From Melioribacteraceae bacterium (lineage in GTDB: Bacteria > Bacteroidota > Ignavibacteria > Ignavibacteriales > Melioribacteraceae), in assembly GCA_016342755.1 (NCBI GenBank), contig JAEINS010000002.1:62001-126000 (forward strand): 64,000 nucleotides of DNA, read 5' to 3'. Within the stretch, counting starts at the first letter, position 1, and every line of letters starts with the position of its first letter. Below the pieces are notes generated by a model. The model had not been told where the DNA came from, did not search any database, and saw only the letters and a list, made by a program, of their open reading frames with translations. This document shows, in pieces, positions 1 through 9,595 of this stretch. A program made the translations under genes and the position numbers.

Positions 1-723
1 TTCTTCAGCCAGATCCATATCATCATTTAAATCATAAAATGCCATTTCGGGTTCTACCATCCAAAATTCAGTTAAGTGTCTTCTGGTCTTAGATTTTTCA
101 GCACGGAAAGTTGGCCCAAATGTGTACACCTTTCCATGAGCCATTGCAGAAGCCTCTGCGTAAAGCTGTCCGGATTGAGTTAGATATGCACTGCCTAAAT
201 CGAAGTAAGGAGTTTCAAATAAAGTTGAAGTTCCTTCACATGCATTGGGAGTAATAATTGGAGAATCCATCAGAGTAAAATCTCTTTCATCAAAAAAATC
301 ACGAACAGCTTTTACAATTCTGTGTCTAACACGCATTAAAGCCCACTGTTTCTTCGATCTCAGCCAAAGATGTCTTTGATCAATTAAAAACTCTACACCG
401 TGTTCTTTTGGGGTAATTGGAAATTCTTCTGCTTTTGAAATTGTTTTTACATTAGTTACATCTAATTCAAATCCGCCAAAAGCTCTTGGTTCCTCTTTAA
501 CCAGTCCGGTTACTTCAAATGAAGATTCCTGAGTTAATGCTTTTGCTTCCTCAAAAACTTCTTCCGAAACATTACCTTTAAAAACAATACATTGTAAAAG
601 CCCGGATCCATCACGGAACATTAAAAATTGTACTTTCCCACTTTTCCTTTTATTAAATAACCAACCCTTAAGCGTAACTGTTTCACCAACATGTTTTCCG
701 AGATCACATATTCTAATTTTCAC
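1..723 (-). CDS. asnS: Asparaginyl-tRNA synthetase, N-terminal part (partial)
   Basis: Charges tRNA-Asn with asparagine in the cytoplasm (class II aminoacyl-tRNA synthetase). The 241 visible codons run off the left edge, so the C-terminal half of the catalytic domain is missing. Residues about 1-105 form an OB-fold anticodon-binding domain containing [18 protein letters not shown]. The class II core follows with the motif 2 region [19 protein letters not shown] and then [12 protein letters not shown]; the asparagine-type wording of this region argues against AspRS. The start is a GTG at 723: an upstream ATG in another frame hits a stop within four codons, and GTG-AAA-ATT leads directly into the conserved N-terminus. 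It lies 124 bases downstream of the CotH-type gene on the same strand and may have its own promoter there. Confidence 0.93.
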   Translation of the reverse strand, partial: MKIRICDLGKHVGETVTLKGWLFNKRKSGKVQFLMFRDGSGLLQCIVFKGNVSEEVFEEAKALTQESSFEVTGLVKEEPRAFGGFELDVTNVKTISKAEEFPITPKEHGVEFLIDQRHLWLRSKKQWALMRVRHRIVKAVRDFFDERDFTLMDSPIITPNACEGTSTLFETPYFDLGSAYLTQSGQLYAEASAMAHGKVYTFGPTFRAEKSKTRRHLTEFWMVEPEMAFYDLNDDMDLAEE

Positions 724-847
724 GATTTCATCCACTTTTAATTATAAAATTAAGGGATAAATATAATTAGTGAGGGTCTGAAAATCAAAAGAATTTGATT
801 GATGCTGAACACATTGTTTACAATCATAAAACTTTTTGAAAATCATG

Positions 848-3800
848 TTATTTCAGCAAAATCATTTTCCGTGTATCAGTAAAGCGTCCGGCTTCAATTC
901 TATAAAAATAAATTCCTGAAGGAAGAACTTCCGCATCAAATTTAATTTTATAATTTCCAGAAGAAAGTTTTTTATTTACAAGAGTTTTAATTTTCCTTCC
1001 AAGGATATCAAAAACATTTAATTGCACAATAGCTAGATGCCCCGTCGCTACGTTTGGAATTGAGAACTCTATTGTAGTAGCCGGATTAAAAGGATTGGGA
1101 TAATTCTGGTACAGTATATATTCAGAAATTTCTCCAACACTATTTTCATCAATCTCTGTTGCTACATCATTTCTGTAACCGGGAGTTCCATTCCTAATTG
1201 ATAAGTCCCAATTTCCCGGATCTGAATTTTCGGAGTATACATCAATTAATTCAAGTGACTTATTTTCTCCATCACTTATAATAGGCCATGGCAACTCATT
1301 TTTAAATGTAAGTGAATCTACAATGCCGCCCGAAGCACTATAAACACGTACTAATTCACCATTGCTGCTTAAACCAAAATCAAAATCGCCTAAATAATTT
1401 GTAACATTTGGAAAAATATTTTTAAATTTTGCTGTATCTGCGCAAAGCACAAAATAATCATTCGATTTAATTGTTTTATTTTTAATAATAAAATTATGGT
1501 TATCATCACTGTCTTTAAACATCCAATTTGAAATGTCAGCATCTGATCTGCTGTAATTATAAAGCTCTATCCAGTCACCCGAATCAAAATCATCCGATTG
1601 TGTATAGCTTATCTCGTTTATAGCAACTGATGTTTGTTCTTCTTTTACAAAATTAGCTTTTAGTGTTAAATTATATTCCATACTCACTAAAATAGAATCA
1701 GCACTTTCAGTACTTCCTTCCCAGCTTTCAAATCTGTATCCCGGCTTAGGAATTGCCTTTATAGTAACCGGCACATTATAAAAATAAAAACCATTCCAGG
1801 GGAATGTATTTATATATAACGAATTTAATTGAATTGATCCTTCAGAATCATCTGATATATCAAGTTTAATAAACCTGGTTGTTGATAGGTTAAACTCCTG
1901 AACAAAGTGGATTCTACACAGGTTTAATCTTTTTGATGAAAAACTTTTTAATCTTTCAACCTCATGCTTCCAGTATTCATAATTACCGCTCTGCGGCCAT
2001 TTAGTAAAGTGAGTTCGCATTTCAGAATCAATTAATGTTTTGAAACTATCAATTTTACTATCTATAAAATCAGTTTTAAATATGGAGTTTGAAAAGTCAG
2101 CAAATGTATTTATAAATTTGTTTTTAAATTTTTCATTCTTAACTAAATTCCTGAGCAAAAAAGTTGACCACGGAGGATTAGGCCAGCCCGGACCATATTG
2201 TTCCAACGCAAACTGAAGAGTGTTATGCATATATAAATCGGCATTGTCATCATACAAAGCAAAACCAAAATCTGTATCATAAACAATCCATCTCCATTTC
2301 GACTTATTATCATTTGCTCTCCAGAGCTTCATATTATTTCCAGGCCAATCAGTATTGCCAAAAAAGATTTGAGCTACATTATATTTCATGAAGTCATCAA
2401 CATCCACTAAAGTTGATACATGTTGAAAATTTTCATCCTCACTTAAATCATTTTCTTCAATAAACCTTAGCATACTGTCATAATGATCATCACCAACATA
2501 ACCGTTTACACCTTGATTTGGTTCAACTATAGTTATAGTTGCCGGATCCAGACCAAATTTATTCGCAATATAATGTTCACTTATTTTCTCGCGCAAATTA
2601 TACTTGCCCCAATATTCACCATTTAGAAAAACTACAACCGGGTGGAATTCCAATGTTTCAAGACCTGTATCACCAATTATATTCTGCATTAATCCATCGC
2701 GGAAACTTGTAAACTCCCAATCGTTACCGGAATTTCTAAGTACAAAGGATTTATATTTTTTATAATCCCTATTGTCAAACAGATTATGTTCAAGTTCTTT
2801 TTTTCCATATTTTGATCGGAAATGAATTGCCAGTGATTTTTGCATTTTAGCTCTGGACCATGCACCAAAAATTTTTATTCCGGCATTTGAACTAAATTCC
2901 TTCTCACCCTCACTATTAAAATATTCAATGTTTATAGGCTTTTCCCAGTCTTGCCAAAAATTAGCTCCAAAATGAGGATTAGCTGTTTCTGCATTTGGCC
3001 CCATAACATATATACCGCTATCATTATCCCAAAAATTATCGGGATCCGAGGAGATAGATATAACATCAAGATTCGGGACATTCCCAAATAAATATGTTTC
3101 TGTTTTTATATTGCTTGGTAACATACCATCAGCAAAAGCTTTTGCTCTGATAATTTTATTTTCATCAATTATAATAGCAGTATTATAGGAAGAAGAATTT
3201 TTATCCGGTTCAGATCCGTCCAATGTATATTTAATAACTGAATTAGAGTCTGTTGAACTTAACTCAAGATTAATTATACCGGAATGAAATCCGCCCTGAG
3301 TTGAAAAAATTGCTTCTTCCGCTATTCCATTAAATCCATTATTTAAATTTTCCACTCCGGGAGTTGGCGATTCAAAATAAACCCAATTACCATCACCGTT
3401 TGGGAACCTACCATACGATTTATCAGTTCCAATCTTGCTTAAATCAACTTCCTCTATTAAAATACCAGCGGAATCACTTAGATAAAGATTTTCACTTAAA
3501 GCACTCAACTTAAAGCTTGTATGCAAATAGGATTGTTCGAGACTTATATATTCTGAATTGCGGACAGAATGACCTACTGAGGAATTATATCCTACAGTTA
3601 AAAAAGGAATTGCTGTTAAATCAGAAGAATTAGTTCCGGTATTATGAACCTGAACAGCTAATATATTTTCACCTTCAACTAAAACATCTTTTATATCAGA
3701 AATATCAAATGCTACCGGTTTTCCGCCCTGATATATTTCTGCTTCCCTGGGCATATCGGCAAAATCATTATAATTCATGGTCTGTCCGGCTACACCAAGA

Positions 3801-4393
3801 TTTTCCCGCGCAACTTCAACTCCGTTTATATAAGCAACAAAACCATCGTCGTAATCAATGTTAAAAATAATTTTGCTGATATTATTAACATCGCTAATTT
3901 CAAAACTTTTTCTCATAAATAATGAGATTGTATTTGCAATTACAGTTTCATCATCATTATCGCCGTAACCTATTCCAGAAGTTCCGGTATTCCAATTTAC
4001 ATCGTTATAAGTGATGTTATTCCAGCTTGCGGAAGGATTAGTAGTTCCTATAAAGTATTTCCAAGAATCGCCCTTATCTATTTTAGTATCCCAGTTCATT
4101 ATTACAGAATTTATATCGCGCCCGGAAGCAAACAACAGTAAGTAAGTATCTGGCTTTAAAATTTTGTCGGGGAATTTCCACTTTAGTAAATTATTTTCAT
4201 TATCCGATAAATAATATCCGTCTAAATTAATTTCATTTTGCGATGAATTATAAACCTCAATCCAATCACTAAATTCTCCATAATCGTCTGCCAATGTAGA
4301 TGAGTTGGAACTCTGAACTTCATTTATACTAATTGTTTGAGAATAAATAATTGTAGAAATTATAGAAAAAAGCAGCAGTATTCTTTTAGGCAT
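848..4393 (-). CDS. Secreted CotH-kinase family protein with lamin-tail domains and T9SS sorting domain
   Basis: Large exported protein of about 1181 residues. From the chosen ATG it has a signal peptide (MPKRILLLFSIISTIIYSQ). Next come a lamin-tail domain (about 22-105), a beta-sandwich region with DDGFVAYINGVEVARE, a chitobiase C-terminal-like segment (YTLDGSEPD) and a CotH kinase-like domain. The CotH motifs visible are FLNGEYWGKYNLREK, NTDWPGNNMKLW and WRWIVYDTDFGF. After it are an InlB B-repeat-like module (GYRFESWEG), a second lamin-tail domain and a C-terminal T9SS type A sorting domain (YPNPFNP to TRKMILLK). CotH proteins are atypical protein kinases; whether this one phosphorylates anything is not known. 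A TTG 30 bases upstream would add ten residues ahead of the signal peptide and is not preferred. Confidence 0.88.
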   Translation of the reverse strand: MPKRILLLFSIISTIIYSQTISINEVQSSNSSTLADDYGEFSDWIEVYNSSQNEINLDGYYLSDNENNLLKWKFPDKILKPDTYLLLFASGRDINSVIMNWDTKIDKGDSWKYFIGTTNPSASWNNITYNDVNWNTGTSGIGYGDNDDETVIANTISLFMRKSFEISDVNNISKIIFNIDYDDGFVAYINGVEVARENLGVAGQTMNYNDFADMPREAEIYQGGKPVAFDISDIKDVLVEGENILAVQVHNTGTNSSDLTAIPFLTVGYNSSVGHSVRNSEYISLEQSYLHTSFKLSALSENLYLSDSAGILIEEVDLSKIGTDKSYGRFPNGDGNWVYFESPTPGVENLNNGFNGIAEEAIFSTQGGFHSGIINLELSSTDSNSVIKYTLDGSEPDKNSSSYNTAIIIDENKIIRAKAFADGMLPSNIKTETYLFGNVPNLDVISISSDPDNFWDNDSGIYVMGPNAETANPHFGANFWQDWEKPINIEYFNSEGEKEFSSNAGIKIFGAWSRAKMQKSLAIHFRSKYGKKELEHNLFDNRDYKKYKSFVLRNSGNDWEFTSFRDGLMQNIIGDTGLETLEFHPVVVFLNGEYWGKYNLREKISEHYIANKFGLDPATITIVEPNQGVNGYVGDDHYDSMLRFIEENDLSEDENFQHVSTLVDVDDFMKYNVAQIFFGNTDWPGNNMKLWRANDNKSKWRWIVYDTDFGFALYDDNADLYMHNTLQFALEQYGPGWPNPPWSTFLLRNLVKNEKFKNKFINTFADFSNSIFKTDFIDSKIDSFKTLIDSEMRTHFTKWPQSGNYEYWKHEVERLKSFSSKRLNLCRIHFVQEFNLSTTRFIKLDISDDSEGSIQLNSLYINTFPWNGFYFYNVPVTIKAIPKPGYRFESWEGSTESADSILVSMEYNLTLKANFVKEEQTSVAINEISYTQSDDFDSGDWIELYNYSRSDADISNWMFKDSDDNHNFIIKNKTIKSNDYFVLCADTAKFKNIFPNVTNYLGDFDFGLSSNGELVRVYSASGGIVDSLTFKNELPWPIISDGENKSLELIDVYSENSDPGNWDLSIRNGTPGYRNDVATEIDENSVGEISEYILYQNYPNPFNPATTIEFSIPNVATGHLAIVQLNVFDILGRKIKTLVNKKLSSGNYKIKFDAEVLPSGIYFYRIEAGRFTDTRKMILLK

Positions 4394-4520
4394 ATTTTCA
4401 ACTGTATTAAGTTTATGAAACAAAAAAAATCGACAAGTATTATTCCACTTAGAATCCCTTCAAAAAGCACTATTTAACAGATTGTGGAGTAATTTATTAT
4501 AAATAAGATAATGTTAATGA

Positions 4521-6089
4521 TCAGTTTAATAAGATTGGATTTTTTATTAGTTCAAGTTCAACTGTTTTTCCAAAAACTTCTTCAAAAAGCAGTTTCTTTC
4601 TTTCAAGGCTCCAGACCTCCACATCAGGATAATCGCCTTCGTATTCAGCCTTTATAACTACTCTCTCATCATTTACATTACAGCTAATATTTTTAATATT
4701 CTGTTTATGACTTCTGTCAAGTGAATCAGCAATTCTTAAAATGCCGGATAATTTTTTTACTATTTGCTGATTATCTTCGCTTAGTATAGCAAAATCGGTA
4801 TGTTTATTTTGCGGATGACTTTTGCGATGATACCTTGCAACATTTGCAATAATGTATATCTCGGTATTATTATAACCTAGTAATTCGCTATTTCTAATAA
4901 AGTATTGTGAATGTTTGTGATGCTGGGAATGAGAAATATGAAACCCGATATCATGAAGTTTTGCAGCCGACTCTAAATACTCGCCGCAATTTTTATCAAG
5001 CTGATGTATTGAACTTAACTGACTGAATAAACTTAGTGCCAATTCCGCAACATAGATACAGTGTTTTTTATCGAACCTGCAAGATTCAGCTAATTGATTA
5101 ACACTGTTTAACCTTATATCATAAAGTTTTGGCGAATCGGCAAAACCTGTTTTCTGTATAGTGTCAATTATAATACCTTCGCGCAAGGCATAATCTGAAA
5201 CGGTTATTTTTTTTATTTCTAATACTTCAAATATTGTTGCTAATAAAACTATGCCTGCAGGAATTATATCAGCTCTTTTTTGATCAAGACCTTTTATCTT
5301 TAGTCTTTCTTCTTTAGTACTTTTTTTAAGAATCAAATTACTAACATTTTTTAATTCTTTAAGACTGAATTTATAATTATTAAATAAAGGTATTTTTTCC
5401 TCTTCAGTTTTTTTTAGTGAAGAAATCATACTGGCAGCAGCCTGAATTGTTCCGGATGAACCAACTACTATATCAAATCCATTCTTTAATAAATCCCTCT
5501 GGATTGGAATTAACTCACCCTTCACCCAGTTTCTGCATTCTTTAATTCTTTCGTCAGTTACAATATAATCGGGGAAAAACCTTTCTGTTAATCTAACAGC
5601 TCCAAGTTTAAGACTGTTAGCAAAGATTGTGCTGCCGTTTATACCTAAAAGGAATTCGGTACTTCCTCCGCCAATATCAATACAAAGAGTTTTTTTATGA
5701 TAACAGGGAACAGCCTTTAATATTCCCAAATATATTAACCTTGCTTCTTCATACCCGCTTATAACTTCAATTTTAACATCCGCAGCTTCAAAAACTCTAT
5801 TAATAAATTCAATTTTATTTAGAGATTCGCGGACAGCACTTGTAGCAACGGCTCTTAGAGATGCGTTGTGCGAATCAGCTATATTCTTAAATCGTTTTAG
5901 AGTTTCAATTGCTCTGTATTCAGCAGAAGAACAAATCTTTTTAATATCACCTTTACTGCCTTCACTTAATCTGATAACTTCCCGTTCTCTATCAACAATT
6001 GAAAAGTTTCCGTCCTCTTTTAACTCAACAACAATTAAATGAAATGAATTAGTACCAATATCTACGGCAGCTATTTTCTTATTGCCCAT
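4521..6089 (-). CDS. ppx: Ppx/GppA-family exopolyphosphatase / pppGpp phosphohydrolase
   Basis: Cytoplasmic phosphatase of the actin-like ATPase superfamily that hydrolyses terminal phosphates of polyphosphate and/or pppGpp. Two family signatures are clear: AVDIGTNSFHLIV near the N-terminus and LCIDIGGGSTEFLLG around residue 135. The C-terminal part (from about 310) resembles the HD-like domain of long Ppx proteins, with AAKLHDIGFHISHSQHHKHS and a later ARYHRKSHP. At 522 residues it is the long form, close to E. coli Ppx in length. The ATG at 6089 gives the conserved start MGNKKIAAVDIG. It lies 80 bases downstream of a small membrane-protein gene at the end of the folate-gene cluster. Substrate preference cannot be read from sequence alone. 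A VTC-type polyphosphate polymerase candidate lies 11 kb away. Confidence 0.9.
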   Translation of the reverse strand: MGNKKIAAVDIGTNSFHLIVVELKEDGNFSIVDREREVIRLSEGSKGDIKKICSSAEYRAIETLKRFKNIADSHNASLRAVATSAVRESLNKIEFINRVFEAADVKIEVISGYEEARLIYLGILKAVPCYHKKTLCIDIGGGSTEFLLGINGSTIFANSLKLGAVRLTERFFPDYIVTDERIKECRNWVKGELIPIQRDLLKNGFDIVVGSSGTIQAAASMISSLKKTEEEKIPLFNNYKFSLKELKNVSNLILKKSTKEERLKIKGLDQKRADIIPAGIVLLATIFEVLEIKKITVSDYALREGIIIDTIQKTGFADSPKLYDIRLNSVNQLAESCRFDKKHCIYVAELALSLFSQLSSIHQLDKNCGEYLESAAKLHDIGFHISHSQHHKHSQYFIRNSELLGYNNTEIYIIANVARYHRKSHPQNKHTDFAILSEDNQQIVKKLSGILRIADSLDRSHKQNIKNISCNVNDERVVIKAEYEGDYPDVEVWSLERKKLLFEEVFGKTVELELIKNPILLN

Positions 6090-6169
6090 TTATTTCTCTA
6101 ATTTAAGTGTAAGTGAGTTTTACGGAGAAAATGAATTTTGTATTACAAAAAAAATTGTTTCGCTTAAAT

Positions 6170-6400
6170 TTATTCCTTATCCGAAGAATCTAATTCTTCA
6201 AAATCTGCTTCAATAATATCTTCGTTTTTAATTTTATTAACACTATTGGGATTACGAACATCTCTATCATTACTATTTGGAGCCGCTCCTTTTTTATCCC
6301 GGATTCCTAAAAGCGTTTTTAACTTATATGGCAAATAAATTAATGCGAAAATTAATAATAAAATTGGTACTAAAATTATAAATACAATAAACTTAATCAT
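6170..6400 (-). CDS. Small single-pass membrane protein (DUF4834-like)
   Basis: A 76-residue protein with one strong N-terminal membrane helix (about residues 2-25, FIVFIILVPILLLIFALIYL). A basic stretch around 26-38 would face the cytoplasm, and an acidic hydrophilic tail ends the protein. The layout resembles the small DUF4834 proteins of Bacteroidota, but that assignment is only by appearance. The ATG is preceded by GAGG six bases upstream, and the gene starts two bases after the stop of the deoxynucleoside kinase, so it is almost certainly the last member of that operon. Function unknown. Confidence 0.72.
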   Translation of the reverse strand: MIKFIVFIILVPILLLIFALIYLPYKLKTLLGIRDKKGAAPNSNDRDVRNPNSVNKIKNEDIIEADFEELDSSDKE

Positions 6401-6402
6401 TT

Positions 6403-7047
6403 CTAACCTCTGGATTCAGGATTAAAATATTCAACCCTGGCTCTATCTTTTCTAAATATTTCTTCTACTAATAAATCAAGATCGTTTTTATTTTTTACAA
6501 AATCTATATCTGTTGAATTAACAATAAGTAACGGTGCTTCATTATATTTAAAGAAAAAGTTGTTATAAGCTTCACTTAATTCTGTTATATAACTTCTTGT
6601 TATATTGCGTTCAATTTTGCGTCCGCGCCTTTTTATGTTATGCATAATTCTATCAACACTCGACTGTAAAAACACTACCAGATCAGGCTTTCGTAAATCG
6701 CGCTGCAATAATGGGAAAATACTTTCGTACAGTTTTATTTCATCCGCCGAAAGGTTTAGATAAGCAAAAATTTTATCCTTCTCGAAAATATAATCTAATA
6801 TAAGGAACTCAGAAAACAGATCGCCCTGGTTTAACAACTGCTGCTGTTTATATCTGTTTATTAAAAAAAACATCTGTGTCTGAAAAGCATAAAGTTTTCT
6901 ATCCATATAAAACTTTTCTAAAAATGGATTATTTTCAAACTCTTCCAATACTAAACGACCATTAAATCTTTCAGTTATCATCTTGGATAATGAAGTTTTC
7001 CCGGCACCAATAACACCTTCAATTGCGATATACCTAATATCCTCCAA
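6403..7047 (-). CDS. Deoxynucleoside kinase (dAK/dCK/dGK family), TTG start
   Basis: Phosphorylates deoxynucleosides for nucleotide salvage in the cytoplasm. The P-loop GVIGAGKTS lies at residues 11-19, followed by an EEFENNPFLEKFY segment and a basic lid-like IKRRGRKIER. The length of 214 residues is usual for the family. No ATG or GTG exists ahead of the P-loop in this frame, so the start must be the TTG at 7047. It is supported by GGAG six bases upstream and by an N-terminus that begins just before the first beta strand. The start lies inside the last codons of folK (14-base overlap), so translation is probably coupled. Specificity among dA, dC and dG is not determined. Confidence 0.88.
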   Translation of the reverse strand: MEDIRYIAIEGVIGAGKTSLSKMITERFNGRLVLEEFENNPFLEKFYMDRKLYAFQTQMFFLINRYKQQQLLNQGDLFSEFLILDYIFEKDKIFAYLNLSADEIKLYESIFPLLQRDLRKPDLVVFLQSSVDRIMHNIKRRGRKIERNITRSYITELSEAYNNFFFKYNEAPLLIVNSTDIDFVKNKNDLDLLVEEIFRKDRARVEYFNPESRG

Positions 7048-7567
7048 TTACTTCTCCAGCAAAGTTTTTGAGATCAGTTGTATAGTGTTTAATAATAAAT
7101 TTATCTAATCCGGCAGTATCAATGTTCTTAACAGCAATATTAATACCGGGATGAATAAAATCTTTAGCAATTTCCTTTAACGGAATCATTACAAAATCTC
7201 TTTTAAGCATTTCTTTATGCGGAATTTCTAACTCCTCATCTTTATAAATAAGATCGTTAAAAAATAAAATATCAATATCTATTTCTCTTGGACCCCAGCG
7301 TTTATGAGATTTTTTACGTCCTAATCTGCTTTCCAATTGTTTTGTATATTCAAATACTTCCTTTAAGTTTAATTTAGTTTTGAAGGATACAACACAATTT
7401 ATAAAATCTTGCTGTTCAATTTCTCCCAATGGTTTTGTTTCATAGAACTTAGAAATATTAACAACTTTAAATTTACCGCCCGCAATTAATTCGTAAATTG
7501 CCTCAAGCATATAATTAAGTTTATTTCCCTTGTTAGAACCAAAGCCCAAGAAAACAAGATTCATCAT
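7034..7567 (-). CDS. folK: 2-amino-4-hydroxy-6-hydroxymethyldihydropteridine pyrophosphokinase
   Basis: Transfers pyrophosphate from ATP to 6-hydroxymethyl-7,8-dihydropterin in folate biosynthesis. The 177-residue protein has the N-terminal FLGFGSNKGNK, the ETKPLG substrate loop at 43-48 and the HPPK signature RWGPREIDIDIL at 90-101, with the magnesium-binding aspartates at 97 and 99. The start codon overlaps the folB stop (ATGATGA), with GAGG seven bases upstream of the first ATG. It is immediately followed by the deoxynucleoside kinase. The order folB-folK matches consecutive pathway steps. Confidence 0.95.
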   Translation of the reverse strand: MMNLVFLGFGSNKGNKLNYMLEAIYELIAGGKFKVVNISKFYETKPLGEIEQQDFINCVVSFKTKLNLKEVFEYTKQLESRLGRKKSHKRWGPREIDIDILFFNDLIYKDEELEIPHKEMLKRDFVMIPLKEIAKDFIHPGINIAVKNIDTAGLDKFIIKHYTTDLKNFAGEVIGGY

Positions 7568-7920
7568 TTAGTAACCTCAGCTTCAACATAATCTAAAACT
7601 CCGCCTATTGGCACATTATGTTTTCTAACCCTGACGGTTACTTTGTGTATGTCTTCAAAATGATGTTTTAATTTATCGGCAATATGAATTGCTAAAGTTT
7701 CTATCAAGTAAAACTTACGTTCGTGAACTAATTCTTGAATAAATTTATAAACCTCTGAATAATCTACCGTTTTTGTAAGATCATCATTTTTGGCTGCATC
7801 GGCAAAACTGGTGTAAATATCAACATCACATTCAAATTTTCCGCCAACAACCTGTTCTTCAGACATTACACCGTGATATGCGTAGAAGACCGCATTTTTT
7901 ATTTTTATAATATTTTCCAT
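7564..7920 (-). CDS. folB: Dihydroneopterin aldolase
   Basis: Cleaves 7,8-dihydroneopterin to 6-hydroxymethyl-7,8-dihydropterin and glycolaldehyde, the step just before FolK. The 118 residues match the small FolB fold. Visible family features are the N-terminal IKIKNAVFYAYHGVMSEEQ with the conserved YHG, the TVDYSEVY segment, LIETLAIHIAD, and the C-terminal VRVRKHNVPIGGVLDYVEAE with its conserved lysine. It starts five bases after the stop of the EamA permease gene and overlaps folK by four bases. It is therefore mid-operon. Confidence 0.94.
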   Translation of the reverse strand: MENIIKIKNAVFYAYHGVMSEEQVVGGKFECDVDIYTSFADAAKNDDLTKTVDYSEVYKFIQELVHERKFYLIETLAIHIADKLKHHFEDIHKVTVRVRKHNVPIGGVLDYVEAEVTK

Positions 7921-7925
7921 TAAAA

Positions 7926-8834
7926 CTATTTTTTTGCTGTTAAATAATATTTTTTTAAGCCTTTTAAATTAGCAAATAAAATACCTATTAGCACTAATGA
8001 ACTGCCAAATAAGTCTTGTAATGAAAGTTTTTCGCCTAAAATAAGCCATCCTAAAATTACTGCAACAATCGGAGTTATAAAGGATGAGATAGATAATATA
8101 ACAACATTCATTCTTTTCATAAGCCAATAATAAATACTAAAAGTAATTAAAGTTCCAAATACTGCCAAATAAGTTACTGAGAAAAAAGCACCAAAATCAT
8201 ATCGGTTGCGCGAAAGATCTTCAAAAAGAAGACTTAGAAGCATCATACAAATTCCGGCTATCAGTACAGGGAAAAAATTCATTGAAACTGGATTTAAGTT
8301 CTTTCCATATTTTTTAATCATTACCGCATTAAAACCCTGTAAAAAAGCACTTCCTAAAACTGCTAGCATACCGAAAAAACTATTATCAAGTTCAATCGAC
8401 AGGTTTTCTGAGAATATAACTATTAATCCAATAAATCCTAATATAACGGCAGCTACCTGATAAATATCAATCTGATCTCCTTTAATCAAAAACCTTGAAA
8501 ATAAGATAGTTGCAAAGGGAAAAAACCCGAATAAGATAGATGCTAAACCTGATGGAATAAATTGTTCTGCCCAATAAACTAAACCAAACGGAATTACAAA
8601 TGAGAGGAAGCCCATCATTAAATACAATTTTATTGCCAGGGGATCTGTTTTAATTTCTACTTTTTTAACTTTTATAAGGATATAAAATAGTGCGGCCGCA
8701 ATTATAAATCTAAATCCGGCAGAAAATATGGGAGTTAATGAATCTAGCCCGACTCTAATTGCAAGCCAGGTTGAACCCCATAATAGGCAAATTAATATAT
8801 ATCCAAAAATAATTTTAACATTTTCACTTTTCAC
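7926..8834 (-). CDS. EamA-type (DMT superfamily) permease, GTG start
   Basis: Ten-helix inner-membrane transporter of the drug/metabolite superfamily with two EamA repeats. The first carries CLLWGSTWLAIRVGLDSLTP near the N-terminus and the second ends with GWLILGEKLSLQDLFGS. The substrate cannot be predicted. The start chosen is GTG at 8834 (302 residues), two bases after the pgeF stop, with AAGGA six bases upstream inside the end of pgeF. A longer reading from 8930 would add 32 hydrophilic residues encoded inside pgeF and lacking family resemblance. Some DMT proteins export metabolites; its place next to folB need not mean a folate-related cargo. Confidence 0.88.
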   Translation of the reverse strand: MKSENVKIIFGYILICLLWGSTWLAIRVGLDSLTPIFSAGFRFIIAAALFYILIKVKKVEIKTDPLAIKLYLMMGFLSFVIPFGLVYWAEQFIPSGLASILFGFFPFATILFSRFLIKGDQIDIYQVAAVILGFIGLIVIFSENLSIELDNSFFGMLAVLGSAFLQGFNAVMIKKYGKNLNPVSMNFFPVLIAGICMMLLSLLFEDLSRNRYDFGAFFSVTYLAVFGTLITFSIYYWLMKRMNVVILSISSFITPIVAVILGWLILGEKLSLQDLFGSSLVLIGILFANLKGLKKYYLTAKK

Positions 8835-8836
8835 AA

Positions 8837-9571
8837 TTAATCCTTCATCATTATCATTCCGAGAGACCGCCCGGATTTTTCGCCATCCCTTCTGTAGGAA
8901 TGAAAAAGATGCTTCAGTTCGAAACTGCAAAGTTCTGAAACCTGAATATTTTTGTATGGAACGCCAAGTGTAACCAGCATTGTGAGATTACATTTTTTTA
9001 GATCTAAAAAATTATGCTGATAAACTTTTATTAGAAATCTTTTATCAAATTTTTCAGCAACTTCATTACCAACTTCATAAAAATTTTGGCTTATGGACGG
9101 AGCTATGTAAGCATACATATTAGAAGGCTCCGATTTAAAATCTGTGATCATCTTAGTAACAGTTTTAGCAAGAATCCGTTTTTCGGTCCCCCGCCAACCT
9201 GAATGAACTGCGCCAATAACTTTTTTTACATTATCGTATAAAAATATAGTCGGGCAATCGGCAGTTATAGCGGCAAGCCCTATTTGGGGTTTATCCGTTA
9301 TTAAAGCATCACTTTCCGGTACTTCGGAGTTTTTATCTACGTAGGTTATTATGTCACTATGAATCTGTTTTTGAAGTTTTACTGATCTTGGAGCTAACAA
9401 AAATTTCTCAAAAAATTCTTTTCTGTTTGCTTCAACAACTTTTTCATTATCACCTACAGATTTAGATAAGTTAAAATAATATGGAGCTTCCTTTTGTTTC
9501 CCGACTTTTGTACTCATTCCAAATTTTATATTGCTAAATTTCTTTAGTAGATAACTCTGCAATATTACCAT
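8837..9571 (-). CDS. pgeF: PgeF/YfiH-family laccase-domain protein (purine nucleoside phosphorylase / polyphenol oxidase family)
   Basis: A 244-residue member of the YfiH/DUF152 family. Proteins of this family act on purine nucleosides and have been linked to correcting peptidoglycan precursors. The three conserved metal-site regions are present: KQIHSDI with H71, AAITADCPTIFL with C106 and AVHSGWRGTE with H123. The C-terminal HSYRRDGEKSGR is also typical. The start ATG at 9571 has GAGG five bases upstream. It is the first gene of the pgeF-EamA-folB-folK-dNK-small-membrane-protein run. The C-terminal stop sits two bases before the permease GTG. Confidence 0.9.
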   Translation of the reverse strand: MVILQSYLLKKFSNIKFGMSTKVGKQKEAPYYFNLSKSVGDNEKVVEANRKEFFEKFLLAPRSVKLQKQIHSDIITYVDKNSEVPESDALITDKPQIGLAAITADCPTIFLYDNVKKVIGAVHSGWRGTEKRILAKTVTKMITDFKSEPSNMYAYIAPSISQNFYEVGNEVAEKFDKRFLIKVYQHNFLDLKKCNLTMLVTLGVPYKNIQVSELCSFELKHLFHSYRRDGEKSGRSLGMIMMKD

Positions 9572-9595
9572 AAAAACCTCATGTAATCTAAGAGT

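Noticed and set aside
4394..4423. TTG start ten codons before the CotH protein signal peptide
   Set aside because: It would place ten extra residues before an otherwise normal signal peptide; the ATG at 4393 is the simpler start.
8835..8930. N-terminal extension of the EamA permease by 32 residues
   Set aside because: It is encoded inside pgeF in another frame, is hydrophilic and lacks family similarity; a GTG with AAGGA lies at the pgeF stop.
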